From Marinifilum_A sediminis (GTDB taxonomy: Bacteria > Bacteroidota > Bacteroidia > Bacteroidales > Marinifilaceae), in the NCBI GenBank assembly GCA_947496465.1, contig CANMCX010000008.1:62001-126000 (forward strand): a DNA stretch of 64,000 bases. Direction: 5' to 3'. Position 1 is the stretch's first letter; each line of letters starts with the position of its first letter. Shown in pieces: positions 36,349 to 45,243 of this stretch. The notes beneath the pieces were generated by a model. That model was not told the DNA's origin and did not search any database. It worked only from the letters and a program-made list of their open reading frames with translations. Made by a program: the position numbers and the translations under genes.

Positions 36349-36897
36349 ATGTGTAAATCCATCCTGATATTTATTTTATGCAGTTTACTTTTTATTCCGA
36401 ATGGAAATGGTCAAACTGTTGATAAGTTAAAACTTGGAGATACATTTCCTAATTTGAATGGTGAGCTTCTGTCTTCGAAAAAAATAAGTCTACCTGATCA
36501 TTGCAAAGGAAAAGTTTCCATTTTGATCGTAGCCTTTAAAAGAGGAACCCAAACTCAGATTGATACATGGGCAAAACCTTTACTTCATGAATTTAGCATG
36601 ATGGAAGATTTTCGTTTCATAGAGATACCTATGATCAGTAATTTTTATTCATGGATATCGAGTTACATTGACAATGGCATGAGAAAAGGCATAGTACCTT
36701 CTATGCACAAAAATGTGATGACCTATTACGGTCCTTTATCAGATTATTACAAATACTTTGATGTTGCAGATAAGAAACTTTGTTACCTGTTTCTGATAGA
36801 TCGAACCGGTAAGATTCAATTTCTTGAAAAAGGAGAAGCAAAAGAAGAAAACCTACAATCACTAATAGAAATAATAAAAGATCTAATCAATTCATAA
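36349..36897 (+). CDS. Secreted thioredoxin-fold protein resembling Atp10
   Basis: 182 residues with a signal peptide (about 1-21, ending GNGQ). The body has a thioredoxin-like layout but no CxxC motif. The order KVSILIVAFKRG, WAKPLLHEF, FRFIEIPMI, a GMRKGI segment, YYGPL and a YLFLIDRTGKIQF strand resembles the Atp10 family, in which the mitochondrial member helps assemble the ATP synthase membrane sector. Bacterial members are poorly studied. I infer a periplasmic chaperone-like role; the resemblance is from pattern memory and needs a profile search. Confidence 0.6.
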   Translation: MCKSILIFILCSLLFIPNGNGQTVDKLKLGDTFPNLNGELLSSKKISLPDHCKGKVSILIVAFKRGTQTQIDTWAKPLLHEFSMMEDFRFIEIPMISNFYSWISSYIDNGMRKGIVPSMHKNVMTYYGPLSDYYKYFDVADKKLCYLFLIDRTGKIQFLEKGEAKEENLQSLIEIIKDLINS

Positions 36898-36991
36898 AGC
36901 CATTACAATTGCACTTTCACCTTTTTATGATTTTTTTCTGAAGTTTAGCTAATAAAATATAAATTTACGCTTTAAATTAAACTCAGACAAA

Positions 36992-38032
36992 ATGAACAAA
37001 AGAGGATTTGCAAGCGATAATTTTTCCGGAGTTTTGCCAGAAGTAATGGAAGCAATTAACCAAGCCAATAACGGACATGTTATGGCATACGGAGGTGATC
37101 CATATACTGCATCTGCAATAGAGAAATTCAAAAAACTATTTGGAGATAAGATAGATGTTTACTTCGCATTTAATGGAACAGGAGCTAATGTTATCGGCTT
37201 ATCGACACTAACGCAATCCTATCACTCAATCATTTGTCCATCAACAGCTCACATACAAGTTGATGAATGTGGTGCACCAGATAAGTTTACTGGCTGTAAG
37301 GTTATTCCTATTGATACGCCAAATGGAAAATTATCTCCTGAATTAATCAAGCCACAACTGCATGGTTTTGGCTTCGAACATCACTCTCAGCCTAAAGTAA
37401 TTTCTATTACTCAATGTACCGAATTGGGAACCGTTTACACTCCCGAAGAAGTTAAAGCGATTTGCGATCTGGCTCATGAACATGACATGTACGTTCACAT
37501 GGACGGAGCTCGTTTGGCAAATGCTGTTGTTAGTTTAGATGTTGATGTAAAAGAATTTACAACAAATGCAGGTATCGATGTTCTAAGTTTTGGGGGAACC
37601 AAAAATGGAATGATGCTAGGCGAAGCTGTAATTTTCTTTAATCCAGAACTGTCGAAAAATGCTAAATACATTCGCAAACAGAGCATGCAACTATGTTCTA
37701 AAATGCGATACATTGGTGCTCAGTTCGATGCCATGTTAAGCAACGATCTTTGGTTAAAAACGGCAAAACATGCCAATGCAATGGCAAAATTACTAAAGAC
37801 AGAAGTTGAAAAAATTCCACAAATCAAAATCACTCAGGAAGTGCAAGCCAATGGAATTTGGGCTCTTATCCCTAAAGATAAAATCGAAAAACTTCAAGAA
37901 GAATATTTCTTTTGGATTTGGGATGAGCATGCGGGAGAAGTTCGCTGGTTGTGTTCTTTCGATACGACCAAAGAAGATATTCTGGGATTTGTTGATTTAT
38001 TAAAAGAAGAACTGTCTGTAGTTACCGAATAA
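36992..38032 (+). CDS. Low-specificity threonine aldolase family PLP enzyme
   Basis: 346 residues, normal length. The N-terminal motif FASDNFSGVLPEVMEAI and YGGDPYT are typical; the region MDGARLANA binds the cofactor ring and the PLP lysine is in SFGGTKNGMM. It cleaves threonine/allo-threonine to glycine and acetaldehyde, or runs the reverse aldol reaction. No neighbouring genes point to a special substrate. murB follows 42 bp downstream and may be co-transcribed. Confidence 0.9.
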   Translation: MNKRGFASDNFSGVLPEVMEAINQANNGHVMAYGGDPYTASAIEKFKKLFGDKIDVYFAFNGTGANVIGLSTLTQSYHSIICPSTAHIQVDECGAPDKFTGCKVIPIDTPNGKLSPELIKPQLHGFGFEHHSQPKVISITQCTELGTVYTPEEVKAICDLAHEHDMYVHMDGARLANAVVSLDVDVKEFTTNAGIDVLSFGGTKNGMMLGEAVIFFNPELSKNAKYIRKQSMQLCSKMRYIGAQFDAMLSNDLWLKTAKHANAMAKLLKTEVEKIPQIKITQEVQANGIWALIPKDKIEKLQEEYFFWIWDEHAGEVRWLCSFDTTKEDILGFVDLLKEELSVVTE

Positions 38033-38074
38033 CATCGATTTAATTATTACTGAAATAAGCTTTTAGCTATACAT

Positions 38075-39088
38075 ATGGCAGAATTATTAGAGAATTATTC
38101 TCTTAAAAAACACAATACTTTTGGAATAGAGGCAAAAGCCCGATATTTCTTTCGTTTTTCTTCAACCGAAGAGATCAGCACTTTCATGCAAAACAATGAA
38201 ATTGCAAACACCAGTTATTTAATTTTAGGCGGTGGTAGCAACATGCTTTTTACCGAAGATTTTGATGGATTGATATTGCATCCCGATATAAAAGGAATCG
38301 AACTCCTTGATGAAGATGAAGACAGTGTATTACTGCGCGTTGGTTGCAACGAAGAGTGGGATGAATTTGTTGGATGGGCTGTTGACAACAACCTTTATGG
38401 AATCGAAAATCTTTCACTAATTCCTGGTGTTGTGGGTGCTGCACCTGTACAAAACATTGGCGCTTATGGTGTGGAAGCTAAGGAAGTAATTGAAAATGTT
38501 GAAGCCATTTCTATTGAAAGCAAACAACCGGTAGTTTTTAGCAATATGCATTGCGAATTCGATTATCGAAATTCAGTTTTCAAGAAAGAATACAAAAATC
38601 TCTTTATCATTACACACGTTCAGTTTCGTCTAAAAAAGAAAGCCGAATTAAAAGTTCATTATGGTGCCATAAGTAAAGAACTGGAGGCTTATGACGAAGT
38701 CAACTTGAAGAACATTCGAGAGGTAATTATTAAAATCCGTGAAAGTAAATTACCTGATCCTGAAGAATTGGGTAATGCTGGTAGTTTTTTCAAAAACCCT
38801 GTTGTGGATAAAGAAAAAGCTGATGCCTTAAAAGCCAAATACGAAAACATGCCAATATATGAGGTGAACGATTCGGAAACAAAAATTGCAGCCGGATGGT
38901 TAATTGAACAATGTGACTGGAAAGGCAAACGGTTTGGCGATGCAGGCGTTCATAAAGATCAGGCATTGGTCCTGGTGAATCATGGCAATGCGAAAGGCTA
39001 CGAAATTTTGAAATTAGCCAACGATATTCGAAAATCTGTTCTCTTTAAATTCGGTATCAAGCTGGAAATGGAAGTCAACGCGATATAA
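38075..39088 (+). CDS. murB: UDP-N-acetylenolpyruvoylglucosamine reductase
   Basis: 337 residues, type I MurB (E. coli-like length). FAD-binding segments LGGGSNMLF and PGVVGAAPVQNIGAYGVE, the substrate Tyr/Arg region DYRNSVFK, the catalytic Ser motif GNAGSFFKNP, and a C-terminal Glu (LEMEVNAI) are all present. It makes UDP-N-acetylmuramate for peptidoglycan. A very strong terminator follows, and a cell-wall lytic transglycosylase gene (mltG) converges on it. Confidence 0.95.
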   Translation: MAELLENYSLKKHNTFGIEAKARYFFRFSSTEEISTFMQNNEIANTSYLILGGGSNMLFTEDFDGLILHPDIKGIELLDEDEDSVLLRVGCNEEWDEFVGWAVDNNLYGIENLSLIPGVVGAAPVQNIGAYGVEAKEVIENVEAISIESKQPVVFSNMHCEFDYRNSVFKKEYKNLFIITHVQFRLKKKAELKVHYGAISKELEAYDEVNLKNIREVIIKIRESKLPDPEELGNAGSFFKNPVVDKEKADALKAKYENMPIYEVNDSETKIAAGWLIEQCDWKGKRFGDAGVHKDQALVLVNHGNAKGYEILKLANDIRKSVLFKFGIKLEMEVNAI

Positions 39089-39105
39089 TTAAAATATCTT
39101 GATAT

Positions 39106-39147
39106 AAAAAGACCTGACAGGTGTTGAAAACCTGTCAGGTCTTTTTT
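39106..39147. terminator. Strong bidirectional terminator between murB and mltG
   Basis: A perfect 17-bp stem (39106-39122 with 39130-39146) with a 7-nt loop, A-tract on the left and T-tract on the right. It serves both convergent genes. Confidence 0.92.
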
Positions 39148-39191
39148 ATTTATTAGTAAAGGCAATACCTTGGCTTTACATGTTTTATATC

Positions 39192-40262
39192 TTATTTCAT
39201 AATTCCACGCTTATTTAACGCATTCTGATAGTTTCTAGCATTTCGATTGTGTTGTCGAAGTGTACGTGCGAAGATGTGATATCCTGAAAAGTCGGGATTG
39301 GCACAGAAATAAATGTACTTGTGTTTTTCGTAATTCAAGACTGCATTCAGCCCAGAAACTGAAGCTTGTCGTATTGGTCCCGGAGGTAAACCTCTGTATT
39401 TATACGTATTGTAAGGCGAGTCTATTCTTTTGTGCTTGTTTAACACTCGTTTAATGCTAAAATCGCCTAAAGCAAACTTAAGAGTTGGATCAGCATCCAG
39501 TTTTATTCTGCGATTCAAGCGATTCATATACACGCCCGCTACTCGGGATTTTTCATCGCTCTTAATGGTTTCTTCATCGACAATAGATGCCAAAATACTT
39601 ACCTCTGCGGGTGACAATCCAATTTTCTCCGCCTTTCTCATTCTATCGACATTCCAAAATCTTGAGTACTCTTTATACATTCTATCCATAAAGGATTTTG
39701 AATCTGTATTCCAGTACAATTGATAGGTATTCGGAATAAACATCCCGATTATCGTTTCAAGTTTAAAACCGTACTTCGAGATCAATTCTTCATCCTTCAA
39801 ACTAGTCAATATACTAATTGAATCTGCCTCGATTTGTCCTGCTATTTTCCCAGCAAAATCTTCAAGAGTTCTTGTGTTGTTAAAAGTAAGTTGAATGGGA
39901 ACCTGTGAACCCGATCTAAGTACGTCAACCAAATCGTTATTACACATTCTATTCTTAATCAGGAAACGACCTGCATGAATTCGACGTGCATAATTCTTCT
40001 TATTCATTACCCATTCCAACGAATTGATATTTTTAATGCATTCATCTTTTTCTAAAATGGCGAGTATATCTTCCTGACTAGCACCTGTTGGAATGTATAA
40101 GAATGTACTTTGCTTATCTCCTAAATCTATATTTGTAGAAAATATTTTCATGTAAAAATTGAACAGAATAGCTCCTGCTACAATTAAAATCAACATGATT
40201 ACTGCAATTAAAACTTTCCATTTTCCTGAACGAATATCGCGTAGACGCAAAAGATTTATCAT
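39192..40262 (-). CDS. mltG: Endolytic murein transglycosylase (MltG/YceG)
   Basis: 356 residues. One N-terminal membrane helix (about 18-38) anchors a periplasmic YceG domain. Motifs include MFIPNTYQLYWNT, ASIVDEET around the catalytic acid, AGVYMNRL, LDADPTLKFALG, SPYNTYKYRGLPPGPI and YIYFCANPDFSGYHIFARTLRQHN-type ending. The usual EKET/EEET reads DEET here. It cuts nascent glycan strands and limits their length. A -7 box lies 33 bp upstream. Confidence 0.93.
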   Translation of the reverse strand: MINLLRLRDIRSGKWKVLIAVIMLILIVAGAILFNFYMKIFSTNIDLGDKQSTFLYIPTGASQEDILAILEKDECIKNINSLEWVMNKKNYARRIHAGRFLIKNRMCNNDLVDVLRSGSQVPIQLTFNNTRTLEDFAGKIAGQIEADSISILTSLKDEELISKYGFKLETIIGMFIPNTYQLYWNTDSKSFMDRMYKEYSRFWNVDRMRKAEKIGLSPAEVSILASIVDEETIKSDEKSRVAGVYMNRLNRRIKLDADPTLKFALGDFSIKRVLNKHKRIDSPYNTYKYRGLPPGPIRQASVSGLNAVLNYEKHKYIYFCANPDFSGYHIFARTLRQHNRNARNYQNALNKRGIMK

Positions 40263-40294
40263 TTGTTTAGTGTTGAATGAGAATACTAAGTTCG

Positions 40295-40302
40295 CAAAAA
40301 TA
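40295..40302 (-). promoter_or_regulatory. Candidate -7 box of mltG
   Basis: The minus strand reads TATTTTTG, an exact TAnnTTTG, 33 bp upstream of the mltG start. Confidence 0.45.
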
Positions 40303-40452
40303 AAAGAAATAATCAGATCATATTGATCTGAGAAAAGATTCTGATAAAAACATATTTATAAATAATCATACCTCTGCCTAGCTGCATCTCCTCTAAAAGG
40401 GAGAAAACCATCTCTATATAGTCGAAAAATAATACAAATTCATCATTTAACT

Positions 40453-40488
40453 GATAACTGTTAACCCATAACTGTTCCCTGATAACTG
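40453..40488. repeat. Three ATAACTG direct repeats at 14-bp spacing
   Basis: GATAACTG (40453-40460), CATAACTG (40467-40474) and GATAACTG (40481-40488) are spaced exactly 14 bp apart, ending 9 bp before the -7 box of the carboxypeptidase gene. A further half-copy (AACTG) starts at 40449. Confidence 0.5.
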
Positions 40489-40496
40489 AGAATTAT

Positions 40497-40504
40497 TATC
40501 TTTG
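40497..40504 (+). promoter_or_regulatory. Candidate -7 box of the M14 carboxypeptidase gene
   Basis: TATCTTTG matches TAnnTTTG exactly. The predicted start site (about 40511) lies after the ATG at 40507 and before the one at 40531, which favours the latter as the translation start. Confidence 0.5.
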
Positions 40505-40530
40505 GGATGCACACAATTAAAACAACGCAC

Positions 40531-41658
40531 ATGAACATTTCAGCCAATTTTGATAGTGGTAAGATTAAAGTAATCGATGCTACTGATCCTCAAAATATTC
40601 AACTTGTAATTCCTAATGATACCAATTCGGAACATTTCCAGTGGTTTCACTATCGCCTAAGCGGAATGCAAGGTCAAGCCGTAAAAATGACCATTACCAA
40701 TGCACACGAAGCATCTTATCCTGAGGGATACGAAGCATATTATACTGTTGCATCTTACGACAGAGAACATTGGTTTAGAGTACCTACTTTTTACAATGGG
40801 AAAGAACTAAGCATTGAGCACACTCCTGAGTTCAACTCGGTATATTACGCTTATTTTGCGCCTTACACCTACGAGCAACATTTAGATTTGGTTCACAATG
40901 CACAACTATCACAAGAGTGTGAATTGGTTTCTATCGGTCAAACTATAGAAGGGAAAGATATCGACATGTTAATTGTTGGCGAAGCTGATGAAGCGAAGAA
41001 AAAGATTTGGGTAATTGCTCGTCAGCATCCGGGAGAAAGTATGGCTGAATGGTTCATGCAAGGCTTAATTAGTAAATTATTGGATGAAGATGATCCTGTA
41101 TCGAGAACCCTGTTGAACAAAGCTGTTTTTTACATTGTTCCTAACATGAATATCGATGGAAGTATTGCCGGAAATCTACGTGTTAACACAAAAGGATTTA
41201 ACTACAACAGAGAATGGGCAGAGCCAAGTATTGAGAATAGTCCTGAAGTTTTCCATGTTCGTAATCTAATGGACGAATACGGATGCGATTTGAATCTGGA
41301 CATTCATGGTGACGAAGCTTTACCATATAATTTCATTTCGGGTATAGAAGGCATCCCTTCTTTCAATGAAAAATTGAAAAATTTAACAGAAAATTTCATT
41401 GGCACATGGATGGATACTTGCCCTGATTTTCAGGACACTCACGGCTATCCAAAGAACGAATCTGGCAAAGGAAACTTAGCAATTTGTTCAAAACACATTG
41501 GAGAACGATTTAAATGTTTATCTTTGACGATCGAAATGCCATTCAAGGACAATAATGATTTACCAGAACCTGAATGTGGCTGGTCACCAGACCGAAGCAT
41601 TTTACTGGGAGAATCGGTTCTTCAACCAATTCTTAAAGTGGTAGATCACCTAAGATAA
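40531..41658 (+). CDS. M14-family zinc carboxypeptidase (cytosolic CCP-like)
   Basis: 375 residues from the ATG at 40531 (an ATG at 40507 is likely upstream of transcription). No signal peptide. An N-terminal beta domain (about 1-115) precedes the peptidase domain, as in the cytosolic carboxypeptidase-like M14 group. Zinc-ligand motifs are ARQHPGESMAEW (His, Glu) and DIHGDE (His). NMNIDGSIAGNLRVNTKG supplies the substrate-binding Asn-Arg, and the catalytic Glu is in LTIEMPFKDN. It removes C-terminal residues from peptides or proteins. The gene is monocistronic with a terminator. Confidence 0.88.
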   Translation: MNISANFDSGKIKVIDATDPQNIQLVIPNDTNSEHFQWFHYRLSGMQGQAVKMTITNAHEASYPEGYEAYYTVASYDREHWFRVPTFYNGKELSIEHTPEFNSVYYAYFAPYTYEQHLDLVHNAQLSQECELVSIGQTIEGKDIDMLIVGEADEAKKKIWVIARQHPGESMAEWFMQGLISKLLDEDDPVSRTLLNKAVFYIVPNMNIDGSIAGNLRVNTKGFNYNREWAEPSIENSPEVFHVRNLMDEYGCDLNLDIHGDEALPYNFISGIEGIPSFNEKLKNLTENFIGTWMDTCPDFQDTHGYPKNESGKGNLAICSKHIGERFKCLSLTIEMPFKDNNDLPEPECGWSPDRSILLGESVLQPILKVVDHLR

Positions 41659-41696
41659 TAAACGATTATACTTTACTAATAAGTATATTACTCGAA

Positions 41697-41736
41697 AGGC
41701 CCATACTCAAGCTTCCGTGAGCGTGGGCTTTTTTTT
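41697..41736 (+). terminator. Rho-independent terminator
   Basis: GCCCA and CTCA blocks (41699-41709) pair with TGAG and TGGGC (41718-41728) around a 2-nt internal loop, followed by eight Ts. Confidence 0.85.
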
Positions 41737-41805
41737 ATTCCTCAATTTCACACAATATTCAGGCTCGATTCTTGTTATCATTTTTTATATTTTTAGAATC
41801 GAATC

Positions 41806-42786
41806 ATGAATACAAATATGAAATACAAGATAAAAACACTCCTCACCTTCCTATTCGCTATTTTATTTTTTCAGGTACAGGCACAAGTAGATAAAGTTGT
41901 TGCTCAATATCCGAATCATTTTGCTTCAACCAATGAGTTGGTCAGTAAAATTGAGAATGATTTTACAACGGATAAAGACAAAGCAAATGCTGCTTTTAGC
42001 TGGATTGCCATGCATGTGGCTTACGACACCAAACAAGTTAACCGTTCGCAACGAGTTCGTTTTTCGTACCGAACAGAAGAAGAGTTGGCTGCCAAAAAAA
42101 GACAATTTCGAATTGATCTGGCTGAACGTAGCCTGAAAAAGAAAAAGGCATTGTGCGAAGGCTATTCGACCCTTTATCAGGAATTGTGCAATCAAATGAA
42201 CATTGAATGTGAAATTGTTCCCGGTACTGCCCGCAGATATGTCTCAGAAATCGGAAATGAAAACCTCCCATCGAATCATGCCTGGAATGCTGTAAAAATT
42301 GATGGTAAGTGGCTATTACTCGACGTTACCTGGGCTGCTGGATGGGTCGATTATTCCAAGATGAAATTCAATAAAGAGTATTCTCCTGCCTATTTTGCCT
42401 CTGCACCAGAAGAATTTGCCATGAAGCATTATCCGGATGATCAAAAATGGTTGCTAACTCAAACCATCCAAAATACTTCTGACTTTGCGCTTCAGCCTAT
42501 TGCTTTTAAGGCTTTTTTGGGTAAAGATATTGAGTTAGTCTCCCCAAAAAAAGGCATTCAAAACATCAAAAAGGGAGCTGCTCTTGAGTTTCAATTGTTA
42601 AATGTAACCGAAGGAACCGAAGTTGCTTATCATTTTAAAAGAGACAAATTTGGACAAAGAGTAAAAGCCATCCGGAAGAATGATTCCTTAATTTTTAAAA
42701 TCTATCCTGAATTTAAAGGCTCTGATGAGTTGGTGATCTATTTCAACAATGAACCAGCCTTAGGCTATAAAGTTAAAGTAAAGTAG
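41806..42786 (+). CDS. Secreted transglutaminase-like protein
   Basis: 326 residues; a signal peptide ends near residue 26 (FQVQAQ). The transglutaminase/protease-like core (about 45-180) has the triad Cys117 in KALCEGYSTLYQELC, His158 in SNHAWNAVKIDGKW and Asp173 in LLDVTWAAG. The C-terminal 120 residues form a beta domain seen in Bacteroidota homologues. Such proteins act as periplasmic cysteine peptidases or cross-linkers; the substrate is unknown. ATG codons at 41806 and 41818 are both possible starts. Confidence 0.87.
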   Translation: MNTNMKYKIKTLLTFLFAILFFQVQAQVDKVVAQYPNHFASTNELVSKIENDFTTDKDKANAAFSWIAMHVAYDTKQVNRSQRVRFSYRTEEELAAKKRQFRIDLAERSLKKKKALCEGYSTLYQELCNQMNIECEIVPGTARRYVSEIGNENLPSNHAWNAVKIDGKWLLLDVTWAAGWVDYSKMKFNKEYSPAYFASAPEEFAMKHYPDDQKWLLTQTIQNTSDFALQPIAFKAFLGKDIELVSPKKGIQNIKKGAALEFQLLNVTEGTEVAYHFKRDKFGQRVKAIRKNDSLIFKIYPEFKGSDELVIYFNNEPALGYKVKVK

Positions 42787-42915
42787 TTAAGCTTTAAAGT
42801 GCAATCTTATTTATTGTAAGACTTTGTTTATCACTAATAAATCAACTTCTTTACTTAAAACTTACACATCTTCGATAAAATGCTACTGCTCTGTAATGTG
42901 TTGGTTCATCTTTAA

Positions 42916-43104
42916 GTATTGTCGACACTTCTCTTAGATTTGTTGACACAAGCCAATGCCATTCCGAAAGAAGCCAAACTCTTGTCATTACATCCCATTG
43001 CCTTGTCGTCGCTTCCCAATGCCTTGTCGCTACACCTCTATGTCTTGTCGTCGCTTCCCTAAGGCTTGTTGGCACTCCTTTAACAATCCGCGTCTTCGAC
43101 AACA
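42916..43104. repeat. Degenerate 21-bp tandem repeat array (about nine units)
   Basis: Contiguous 21-bp units fit a loose consensus around CTTGTCGTCGCTTCCCAATG. The clearest are 43001-43021, 43022-43042 and 43043-43063. On the minus strand the period is seven codons, giving heptapeptides such as REATTRH, RGVATRH, WEATTRQ and WDVMTRV. There are no unique spacers, so this is not CRISPR. Confidence 0.65.
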
Positions 43105-43206
43105 CTTAAATGTACACCTACAATGCTTAAAGTAGCCTCGACCATTTATAAATGCAGGCTTACCATCTTCAGATTAGCAATCAGAAATCTTGAACTTCTA
43201 AGCAAA

Positions 43207-43241
43207 AACAAAAGAAGCCTTCCCACAATTGAGAAAGCTTC
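43207..43241 (-). terminator. Probable terminator of the nucleoid-protein gene
   Basis: GAAGC-TTC pairs with GAA-GCTTC across single mismatches (43214-43222 with 43233-43241). The minus strand ends T-rich. It lies 100 bp after the stop at 43342. Confidence 0.5.
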
Positions 43242-43243
43242 CA

Positions 43244-43274
<31 letters not shown>

Positions 43275-43341
43275 GCTGCATTATACTAGTTAGCTTAAAC
43301 TATAAACTTGTACAATAGGACGCAAAACATTGCGTCTCTAC

Positions 43342-44388
43342 TTAATTCTCTTCTCTGAAAAACAGTTTGTAATAACTTAAATCACGAGCTGCGTCGTATC
43401 CTTTCTCGATAAACTTGCGCTGACCATGAATATAAACATGGAAATTTTTATCCAATTTTAGAATGTGCTTAAAGTATCGCTGCTCGCCTTTCACTGCATC
43501 ATTATTAATATCGAATTCCTGCTCAATGGCAGTACCATGTTCATTCTGATAGTAATCTTTATACTCTTCGAAGGCAGAAGCTACCTCAGGCTCTTCAATC
43601 ACTTCTTGCTTGAACAAATCCTCGTTAAATTCCTTCTTATCCTTAAAAAAGTTAATCGACTTGTTCATTAAATCAATCTGATCAGCCTTTGCTACTTCGT
43701 TCTCATCGTTATATACATCACCAATAAAGCCTTTACACATGTCCAAATAGTTTTGGGTGTGATAGAAGTTATCTTCTCTCAGTTTCAAATCCAAAAATTC
43801 GTCTTTCCAATACACAGCATCCTTGTTAGGATTGGTTTTATCAACGATACAAACCTTAAAACCTTTGTCTTTTTCGGTATTGAATATCAAACAACCCTTA
43901 TCCAATTTCTTGATATTGATACCATGTTCGCAGCCCAGCTCAAAATTCTCTTGTTTCTGATACACTTTCAGGAACGTATCTTTGTTCTCCGATTTAAAAA
44001 TACCAAGAGCGTCGCACACCTCTCCATCGACCACACAGCCCGAAAAAGCCACCAAGTAAAACTCTCCCCCTTTAATGTTCGGGTGATTCGATTTCTCGAA
44101 CAAATGAACAGCAATACTGGTTGATTGATCGTAAAAACTCTCATTATTCTCGAAATATTCCGAAGCATAACAATACACTTCGTTCATGCTTAAACCAGCT
44201 TCATTCTGGAAATGATAGAACTCCTCCTTATTAAAAGCAGTCAAAAAATACTTTAATAGGATATCTCTAACATCTTCATCTTCAATCTGAATTTCCGATT
44301 TTGAAAGTTTCAGATCTTCTTCTAAATGCTTATTACCAACATTATGAACCACAATACGGTCCAAATTTATATCATCAAAATTAAACAT
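43342..44388 (-). CDS. Nucleoid-associated protein (NdpA/YejK family)
   Basis: 348 residues, matching the usual 335-350. N-terminal IVVHNVGNKHLEEDLKLSKSE, central GGEFYLVAFSGCV, ALGIFKSENKDTFLKV, GCLIFNTEKDKGFKVCIVDK and the C-terminal YIHGQRKFIEKGYD are family landmarks. In E. coli the homologue binds the nucleoid; the exact function is not known. It has its own -7 box 24 bp upstream of the start. Confidence 0.88.
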   Translation of the reverse strand: MFNFDDINLDRIVVHNVGNKHLEEDLKLSKSEIQIEDEDVRDILLKYFLTAFNKEEFYHFQNEAGLSMNEVYCYASEYFENNESFYDQSTSIAVHLFEKSNHPNIKGGEFYLVAFSGCVVDGEVCDALGIFKSENKDTFLKVYQKQENFELGCEHGINIKKLDKGCLIFNTEKDKGFKVCIVDKTNPNKDAVYWKDEFLDLKLREDNFYHTQNYLDMCKGFIGDVYNDENEVAKADQIDLMNKSINFFKDKKEFNEDLFKQEVIEEPEVASAFEEYKDYYQNEHGTAIEQEFDINNDAVKGEQRYFKHILKLDKNFHVYIHGQRKFIEKGYDAARDLSYYKLFFREEN

Positions 44389-44411
44389 GTACTAAATATT
44401 TAAGAACGCCA

Positions 44412-44419
44412 CAAAGATA
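44412..44419 (-). promoter_or_regulatory. Candidate -7 box of the nucleoid-protein gene
   Basis: The minus strand reads TATCTTTG, an exact TAnnTTTG, 24 bp before the start codon at 44388. The -33 box is weak. Confidence 0.55.
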
Positions 44420-44499
44420 CTCACTTTCGTTAAATAATAAATTTCCTTTTTCACATATCAATATCTATTACTAGATTTAGCTAAACTAAAATACTCAAC

Positions 44500-45186
44500 A
44501 TGTTTAAATTTTATTTTCTAAGCATTGTCTTATCAGTCTTATTTATTGGAAAAATGCAAGCACAACAAACAGAACAAGTCTCGAAATTAGGTGTTAAATA
44601 TCTTGAATACTTTCCCGAAATTAACGAAGGTGATGAGAACTTGCCTTTATTAATATTCCTACATGGAATGGGAGAAAGAGGCGATGATTTGACTAAGTTA
44701 AAGCTTCATGGACCGCCATCATTTTTAGATGAGAAGAAAGATTTTCCTTTCATTACCATTTCTCCTCAATGTCCTGATACCATTTATTGGAACGAAGAAA
44801 TTCTGCTTCCATTTTATGAAGAAATCATTGCCAAATATCTTATCGATAAAAAGAGGATTTACCTTACCGGATTAAGCATGGGAGGATTCGGGACCTGGGA
44901 ATCGATTGTTGCCAAACCTGATTTATTCGCAGCCGCTGCACCCATTTGTGGTGGTGGAGATCCAAGTAAACTTAAGGCTGTAAAATCTATGCCTATATGG
45001 GTATTTCACGGTGCAAAAGATCAAGTTGTACCTCTTTTAAGATCAGAAGAGATGGTGAATAAACTTAAAGAAGTAGGCAGCAAAGTAAAATTTACGATAT
45101 ATCCAGAGGCTACTCACGACTCATGGACTGAAACCTATGCTAATCCTAAATTATACGATTGGTTGTTGTCCCATCAAAAGAAATAA
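44500..45186 (+). CDS. Secreted alpha/beta-hydrolase esterase (CE1/PHB-depolymerase-like)
   Basis: 228 residues; a signal peptide ends near residue 22 (GKMQAQ). Catalytic triad: Ser126 in GLSMGGFG, Asp174 in HGAKDQVVP and His206 in ATHDSWTE. The oxyanion region reads FLHGMGERGDD. This small single-domain form matches periplasmic feruloyl/acetyl-esterase and phospholipase/carboxylesterase-like enzymes of Bacteroidota. The natural ester is unknown. Confidence 0.87.
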   Translation: MFKFYFLSIVLSVLFIGKMQAQQTEQVSKLGVKYLEYFPEINEGDENLPLLIFLHGMGERGDDLTKLKLHGPPSFLDEKKDFPFITISPQCPDTIYWNEEILLPFYEEIIAKYLIDKKRIYLTGLSMGGFGTWESIVAKPDLFAAAAPICGGGDPSKLKAVKSMPIWVFHGAKDQVVPLLRSEEMVNKLKEVGSKVKFTIYPEATHDSWTETYANPKLYDWLLSHQKK

Positions 45187-45201
45187 GAAGAATCTATATT
45201 A

Positions 45202-45232
45202 GTTGCTCAGAATCTAAGAGATTCTAAGCAAC
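45202..45232. terminator. Stem-loop between convergent esterase and PepSY genes
   Basis: GTTGCT and AGAATCT pair with AGATTCT and AGCAAC, with a 3-nt loop and one mismatch (45202-45232). T-tracts on both sides are poor, so termination strength is uncertain. Confidence 0.55.
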
Positions 45233-45243
45233 TTCTTTGTAAA

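Noticed and set aside
42916..43104. Possible CRISPR array
   Set aside because: The 21-bp units are contiguous and degenerate with no unique spacers, and no cas genes are present.
42851..43105. 84-codon minus-strand frame across the 21-bp repeats
   Set aside because: It opens with GTG directly after a stop, has no promoter or operon context, and the plus strand is open there too. I kept the repeat as a finding and did not call a gene.
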